Part shown: positions 59,949-64,000 of the stretch, in pieces
How the letters are laid out: every line of letters starts with the position of its first letter
How positions within the stretch are numbered: the first letter of the stretch is position 1
Assembly: GCF_000294775.2 (NCBI RefSeq)
Contig: NZ_CP015506.1
Span: forward strand, 2,889,501-2,953,500
Direction of reading: 5' to 3'
Length of the DNA stretch: 64,000 bases
DNA from: Cytobacillus oceanisediminis 2691
GTDB taxonomy: Bacteria > Bacillota > Bacilli > Bacillales > Cytobacillaceae
Notes under the pieces: model-generated
Database searches by the model: none
What the model was told of the DNA's origin: nothing
The model's input: only the letters and a program-made list of their open reading frames with translations
Program-made: the position numbers and the translations under genes

Positions 59949-61475
59949 TTAATCTTCTATATCTATTTTGGATTTCTCGTGCTTTTTGGGCTGAAAACGA
60001 GTTCGTACAGGAGATCTGACCTGCAATGGCCGCTTCGTTTGCATGAAAAACGGGAGGCGGAAGAGTGAATCCCTTAAGTCAGCCAGCCGTAATGGATAGA
60101 CGGGTGCCAGATATGGGCGTCCCAGAGAAGACATTTTAAGTAAATGGCTCAAAATGTATGAGAAACAAAAGGTAACTCCCAGAAGTCCCCATAACTGGGC
60201 AGTGATTAAGAAAGGAAAGCGGATTAAGCGGATAGTATTGCCCATTTGATAGACAGGCGTTGTAAAAGAAGCCAGGGCTGCAAGCGCCACGATGATCAGC
60301 AGCACATTACTGGTCAGACCAGCCTGTACAGCAGCAGTCCCGATTACAATACCGCCTACGATACCAATCGTCTGACCGATTTTTGTCGGCAGCCTTGCCC
60401 CAGCCTCACGCAATAGCTCAATGGTCAATTCCAGAATAATCGCTTCCAGTATCGGCGGGAACGGGATGCCGCTTCTTGAAGCTATGAGCGGATTAAGCAG
60501 GTTTTCCGGAATCATTTCGTAATGATACGTGAGCACGGCAACATAAAGAGATGTCGACAAAACGGAAAAGAATACCGCAAACAAGCGGACCAGCCGAAAA
60601 ATGGAGGCAATATGCCAGGATAGATAGTAATCTTCAAATGCAGAAAAAAACTCTACCAGAGTTGTAGGACCTGTTAATGCATGCGGTGAGCCATCAACAA
60701 GAATCGTTATTTTCCCTTCAGAGAGCACACTCGCTACCCGGTCCGGCCTTTCCGTATCAATTAATTGAGGAAAGGGAGACTTATGATTATCAGATATGAT
60801 CTGGTTAATAAAAGAGCTGTCCACAATTTGATCAAATTGAATATCATTCAGGCGCTGCAGGATCGTATTCACATTTTCTTCGTCAGTAACTCCTTTAATA
60901 TAAAGAACAGCCACCCTAGTTTTTGTCAGGCTTCCAATCTTTACTTCTTCCACGATGAGATCAGGAATAGGCAGCCTCTTCCTGACCAGATTGATATTGG
61001 CATCAATTGATTCGACAAAAGCTTCCTTAGGCCCCACAACACTGTACTCTACTTCAGGCATACTGACGGGTCTCTTCTCAAGCGATACAGCAGAAATAAC
61101 CAGAGCCTCCTGCAGTGAACCTTTTACTTCAATAACAATACAGCCTGTCAGCAATTTATCCCTTATTTCATGAACATTATCTATAATTTCAGTATTATCA
61201 ATGGGAATAGCCTGCTGAAGATCAAAAAGGGTATTGCTCTTATTTTCATTGATATAAGGCAAGACATATTGATGCAAAATATTAATTTCTACAATTGTCT
61301 GGTAATAATGAATATAAAATGGGCTGGATTCTGAATATCTATAGGAAACAAAATCTGTTGATTCTTTACAGCGATGAAGGAGTTCATCAATCCGCAATTC
61401 ATGCTCACTATTTTCATTCTTCTTTTGTTTATTGTCCCTATTAAACCTTTTTAATTTTGATTTAAAAAAACCCAC
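59949..61475 (-). CDS. GerA family spore germination protein (operon 2)
   Basis: A 508-residue GerAA-type subunit. The soluble half includes GPKEAFVESIDANINLVRKRL near residue 145 in sequence, and the membrane half has GIPFPPILEAIILELTIELLREAGARLP in parts near residue 335. The GTG at 61475 follows GGAGGAG by 6 bases and is preferred over the TTG five codons earlier. The start region can pair with upstream sequence to form a long hairpin. First gene of the A-B-C operon. Confidence 0.9.
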   Translation of the reverse strand: MGFFKSKLKRFNRDNKQKKNENSEHELRIDELLHRCKESTDFVSYRYSESSPFYIHYYQTIVEINILHQYVLPYINENKSNTLFDLQQAIPIDNTEIIDNVHEIRDKLLTGCIVIEVKGSLQEALVISAVSLEKRPVSMPEVEYSVVGPKEAFVESIDANINLVRKRLPIPDLIVEEVKIGSLTKTRVAVLYIKGVTDEENVNTILQRLNDIQFDQIVDSSFINQIISDNHKSPFPQLIDTERPDRVASVLSEGKITILVDGSPHALTGPTTLVEFFSAFEDYYLSWHIASIFRLVRLFAVFFSVLSTSLYVAVLTYHYEMIPENLLNPLIASRSGIPFPPILEAIILELTIELLREAGARLPTKIGQTIGIVGGIVIGTAAVQAGLTSNVLLIIVALAALASFTTPVYQMGNTIRLIRFPFLITAQLWGLLGVTFCFSYILSHLLKMSSLGRPYLAPVYPLRLADLRDSLFRLPFFMQTKRPLQVRSPVRTRFQPKKHEKSKIDIED

Positions 61476-61532
61476 CGTGCACTCCTCCAAAACTTAACAA
61501 ATCGTAGTTTTAGTATGTGCGGGCGGGTTTTT
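61464..61532 (-). promoter_or_regulatory. Hairpin enclosing the gerA start (operon 2)
   Basis: On the minus strand AAAAACCCGCCCGCAC (61532-61517) can pair with GTGCACGGTGGGTTTTT (about 61482-61466) with few mismatches. The second arm contains the GTG start codon and ends in a T tract, and the ribosome binding site lies in the loop. It may limit translation or act as a terminator. Confidence 0.45.
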
Positions 61533-61707
61533 ATTATTCTATTTCAATATGTTAGCTCAATTTTTACTTTTAGCGCTTTGAAAATCAATTATCCCATTTA
61601 ATAAAGATTTACAATTCGTTTTTTAAAGGTGCCTACAAGCCTTAAACCTTTAGACTTTCTGCAGCTATTATGCTGACAAATAGTCGTTAAAGTATTACAT
61701 TTGACCG

Positions 61708-61857
61708 TTACTTCGTTTCACGATGCAATGTATGCTTCTTTAAACGGGGAGAATATTTCATTAATTCGATCCGGCCAGGATGGTTCCGCTTATTTTTAGT
61801 GGTAATGTAATTCCTGTCCCCTGACTCTGTACAAGCTAATGTAATCTTTACTCTCAT
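61708..61857 (-). CDS. rpmG: Ribosomal protein L33, zinc-independent form
   Basis: A 49-residue L33 ([20 protein letters not shown], then [24 protein letters not shown] in two parts). The zinc-binding form has two CxxC pairs; here only one cysteine remains, so it is the zinc-free (C-) form used when zinc is scarce. The start follows AGGAGGAAATTAAT. It is 23 bases after the flavoprotein gene in a zinc-starvation transcript. Confidence 0.9.
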   Translation of the reverse strand: MRVKITLACTESGDRNYITTKNKRNHPGRIELMKYSPRLKKHTLHRETK

Positions 61858-61880
61858 ATTAATTTCCTCCTATTAACTTC

Positions 61881-63047
61881 TTAAATGCTTTGAACAATTC
61901 TTTCAGCCGCCTGACGCGCGCCTGAAATATTTCGGGCAATCGGCCCAATCTCCAGTTCTGCAAGAGGCCCTGTTACATATAGATGCCGGCACCATTCAAG
62001 GGATTGACTCACAATCGGGTATCCGCATTTTGCACATGGAAGGCCAAACGTTTCAATGGCTTTCTCAAGCCAGCTTCCGCCAGGCCTGGATGGCCTGAAC
62101 CCGGTTGCAAAAACAATTGACTGCACCTTGACTTCCTGTGTGTCCACTGAAAGAATCAGTTCCTTGTTTTCTCCTTGCTTCACGGAAGTAACCTCTCCGT
62201 CTGCCACCTTGATCGTTTGTTCATTTTCAAGCTTCCTAAGCTTGTGAAATAACTCTGAGGGCAGCGATCCCCGGTTTCTTGCCTTTTTAATAACTTCTCT
62301 GCGTTCGGAATAATCGGTGATTCGCTGGTAGCTTTTTTGATATTTAGGTCCCAGCCAGCCCGGATCACTGTCAAAATCACAAACCTTAAAGGGATGCCTT
62401 TTTATTAAAGTGACTTGACCTGAATAGAGTGCCGAAAGCTTGATGACTGTATGGGCGGCTGTAATGCCTCCTCCAATGACAGCAACAGGCATCCTCAATT
62501 TTGAAAAATCTGCAGAATCATCAAAGATGTGAAACATCCCATGCCATTCTTGCTTAATAGAATCTGCCCATTCGGGTACATGCAGCTGATCGTTTATGCT
62601 TAATGCGAGTACGACTCTTTTTGCCTTTAGACGTTCTTCTCCGGCTGTATTTACAATCCAATAATTGCCCTCCCTATCGAGACCATTTACATATCCCTGA
62701 TGCCAGCTGGCCCCTAATCCAAGATCATGGAGAAGAGTCTGACTGTGCTCATTAAACATTTCCAGGGATGGTCTTTTATAGACCCCATAGAACTCACTTT
62801 TCTTCCATTGGTGCTTTGCTGCGTAGCTTCTTAAGCTGAATGGATCGACATCAAGGTGATGTACAAAAGGTGAGCGCAGAAATTTCATGCCAATCCGATC
62901 CGTACTTGTAGTCCACTTAAATAATGGCCTTACATGTGGATCAATAATGCGCAGCTTATCAGTTGATACCTTATTATTTTTTACTAAGAAGGCTGCAATG
63001 GTACTGCCCTGAATGCCGCCTCCTACAACGATCCAATCATAGACCAT
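61881..63047 (-). CDS. FAD/NAD(P)-binding oxidoreductase in a Zur-controlled unit
   Basis: A 388-residue flavoprotein related to lysine/ornithine N-hydroxylases. FAD loop DWIVVGGGIQGSTIAAFLV is at the start, the NADP loop VAVIGGGITAAHTVIKL near residue 192 and VFATGFRPS near residue 315. A Cys pair (PCAKCGYP) lies near residue 340. Such proteins recur in zinc-starvation loci of Firmicutes, but their substrate is unknown. A Zur-like box lies 26 bases upstream of the start codon, and rpmG follows. The ATG follows AGGAGGCTC. Confidence 0.75.
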   Translation of the reverse strand: MVYDWIVVGGGIQGSTIAAFLVKNNKVSTDKLRIIDPHVRPLFKWTTSTDRIGMKFLRSPFVHHLDVDPFSLRSYAAKHQWKKSEFYGVYKRPSLEMFNEHSQTLLHDLGLGASWHQGYVNGLDREGNYWIVNTAGEERLKAKRVVLALSINDQLHVPEWADSIKQEWHGMFHIFDDSADFSKLRMPVAVIGGGITAAHTVIKLSALYSGQVTLIKRHPFKVCDFDSDPGWLGPKYQKSYQRITDYSERREVIKKARNRGSLPSELFHKLRKLENEQTIKVADGEVTSVKQGENKELILSVDTQEVKVQSIVFATGFRPSRPGGSWLEKAIETFGLPCAKCGYPIVSQSLEWCRHLYVTGPLAELEIGPIARNISGARQAAERIVQSI

Positions 63048-63072
63048 ATGAGCCTCCTGATGCAGGTTTTAA

Positions 63073-63088
63073 TACGGAATCATTACGA
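63073..63088 (-). promoter_or_regulatory. Zur box
   Basis: On the minus strand TCGTAATGATTCCGTA matches the Bacillus Zur palindrome TCGTAAT-N-ATTACGA at all but two positions. It lies just upstream of the flavoprotein gene and would repress it and rpmG when zinc is sufficient. Confidence 0.7.
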
Positions 63089-63106
63089 TTTAAAGAATAA
63101 ATTTTT

Positions 63107-63472
63107 TTACGACTTACTTTCGTTTAAGGAGAAATAAAAATATTTAACTTTATTTCTTTTCTTTCTTGCCCGGACACTGTCTGTTAATTCGACCCATGTG
63201 ACATGTTTCAATTTATTTTCAAGCAGCCTGTTAATTTTGTCTTCAATTTCATGCATGGTCATCATCAGCTGTCCAAATGAAAGGTTAAAATGTGCTGCCG
63301 CCTGCCTATGAGGTGAATGCTTCACAAGAAGAGCCATAAATTCTTCAGAAGTCGAAGCCTTTTGAGCCAGCTCTTCTTCCAGACCAACGACAAATTCATA
63401 AATCTCTTTTTGCTCAGGAGGTAGTGACTTTACAATCTCTCTTGAGACCATTTCCATAAGATGTGAATTCAT
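63107..63472 (-). CDS. Hypothetical protein in the zinc-starvation locus
   Basis: A 121-residue helical protein. It contains EQKEIYEFVVGLEEELAQKA and HSPHRQAAAHFNLSFGQLMMTM, which looks like a helix-turn-helix, then a basic end (SVRARKKRNKVKYFYFSL). It could be a small DNA- or RNA-binding protein, but no family is assigned. The start at 63472 follows GAGGTGA. It lies between rpmE2 (36 bases) and the Zur box, so it is probably transcribed with rpsN and rpmE2 from a promoter beyond the window. Confidence 0.5.
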   Translation of the reverse strand: MNSHLMEMVSREIVKSLPPEQKEIYEFVVGLEEELAQKASTSEEFMALLVKHSPHRQAAAHFNLSFGQLMMTMHEIEDKINRLLENKLKHVTWVELTDSVRARKKRNKVKYFYFSLNESKS

Positions 63473-63507
63473 ATCTTTCACCTCATCTCGCCAAGTGGAG
63501 AAACAAT

Positions 63508-63759
63508 TTACTTGCTCTTCATGTTATATCTCTTCATAAATCGTTCAGCACGTCCGCCGCGATCCGTGAACTTCTGAACTCCAGTATAAAACGGATGTGT
63601 ATCTGAGCTTACTTCAACTTTAATCAATGGGTATGTGTTTTCATCTTCCCACTCGATTGTTTCATTTGCAGTCTTTGTTGATCCTGTCAAAAATTTAAAG
63701 CCGCTGTTCATATCCATGAATACTACTTTATGATATTCCGGATGAATATTTACCTTCAT
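63508..63759 (-). CDS. rpmE2: Ribosomal protein L31 type B (zinc-independent)
   Basis: An 83-residue L31 ([41 protein letters not shown]). The type A CxxC zinc motif is missing, so this is the type B protein (ytiA-like) made under zinc limitation. The start at 63759 follows GGAGGTAATGAAA; the frame two codons longer begins inside the ribosome binding site region. It follows rpsN closely. Confidence 0.95.
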   Translation of the reverse strand: MKVNIHPEYHKVVFMDMNSGFKFLTGSTKTANETIEWEDENTYPLIKVEVSSDTHPFYTGVQKFTDRGGRAERFMKRYNMKSK

Positions 63760-63782
63760 TTTCATTACCTCCGCATTTTATT

Positions 63783-64000
63783 TTACCAGCTGGATTTCTT
63801 TACTCCCGGAACTTGCCCTTTGTGCGCATATTCCCGGAAAGCAATTCGGGACATTTTAAATTTGCGAAGATATCCCCGCGGTCTGCCCGTAACCTGGCAG
63901 CGGTTTTTCAGCCGTGTCGGTGATGAGTCTCTTGGCAGTTTCCTTAGAGCCTCATAATCCCCTTTTTCTTTTAGTTCCTTTCGTAATTCTGCATACTTTA
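63783..64000 (-). CDS. rpsN: Ribosomal protein S14, zinc-independent form (partial)
   Basis: The last 71 residues are visible, including [23 protein letters not shown] in sequence and the end VPGVKKSSW. Type Z S14 carries CxxC...CxxC; only one of those cysteines is present (NRCQVTGR), so this is the long zinc-free form (rpsNB/yhzA-like). The 5' end and probably a Zur-controlled promoter lie beyond the window. Confidence 0.9.
   Translation of the reverse strand, partial: KYAELRKELKEKGDYEALRKLPRDSSPTRLKNRCQVTGRPRGYLRKFKMSRIAFREYAHKGQVPGVKKSSW

Overview
The window looks like chromosome of an endospore-forming, low-GC Gram-positive bacterium of the family Bacillaceae (Cytobacillus/Mesobacillus-like; the genus is a guess). 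The evidence is two three-gene gerA-type spore germinant receptor operons, consensus AGGAGG ribosome binding sites, Fur and Zur boxes of the Bacillus type, a ykuN-ykuO-ykuP flavodoxin operon, YvrJ/DUF1659/DUF2922 small proteins, a ykvI gene and an erm-type leader peptide. No rRNA, tRNA, CRISPR array or prophage was seen.

Layout. 0-4.7 kb: a partial unknown gene, a short UvrA-like ATPase, a Clp-N/GNAT fusion, a small multidrug-export-type membrane protein and a 35-residue peptide gene. 4.8-8.7 kb: iron-starvation genes. Fur boxes control ykuN-ykuO-ykuP-fbpB (ykuO is frameshifted) and a second pair made of a 40-residue zinc ribbon with an apparent ATT start and an IDEAL-domain protein. 8.7-9.4 kb: a 52-bp tandem repeat array. 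9.5-11.8 kb: a HTH/Rep-like gene, a stand-alone sigma-70 factor, then DUF1659, DUF2922 and YvrJ genes. Two near-identical promoter-like blocks precede the HTH gene and the DUF1659 gene. 11.9-21.1 kb: a catabolic regulon of an HcnABC-type flavin/iron-sulfur amino-acid or opine dehydrogenase, extra D-amino-acid-oxidase-like genes, a Pot-type ABC importer (one permease has an in-frame amber codon) and a GntR/UTRA regulator. Copies of a 16-bp palindrome lie at three promoters. 21.3-22 kb: two more 52-bp repeat blocks. 22-27.4 kb: the mannitol operon mtlA-mtlR-mtlD. 27.6-31.3 kb: germination operon 1.

31.4-44.4 kb is a patchwork: a ferritin-like/cupin fusion, an IS3-family element inserted in the loop of a terminator, a DsbA/FrnE-like gene with UGA in place of its first active-site cysteine, a third 52-bp array, several decayed genes, DUF3231, a probable ADP-ribosyltransferase-fold protein, a cysteine desulfurase, a parvovirus-type phospholipase A2 domain, VOC proteins and an EamA transporter. 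44.5-50.3 kb carries antibiotic-resistance functions: an ErmD-like leader peptide with two attenuators ahead of an RlmA-type methyltransferase and an ABC-F ribosome protection protein, and further on a class D beta-lactamase. 52.4-57.6 kb is the N-succinylamino-acid racemase pathway (D- to L-amino acids) with its RpiR regulator and a YkvI membrane protein. 57.7-61.5 kb is germination operon 2. 61.7-64 kb is a zinc-starvation locus with zinc-independent L33, L31 and S14 and a Zur box.

The most unusual signals are (i) the 52-bp repeat superfamily at three intergenic sites, (ii) the sigma factor flanked by two matching promoter blocks, (iii) the UGA at a catalytic cysteine with a hairpin at SECIS-like distance, and (iv) five genes with single-base lesions, which also warns that base-level sequence quality should be checked.
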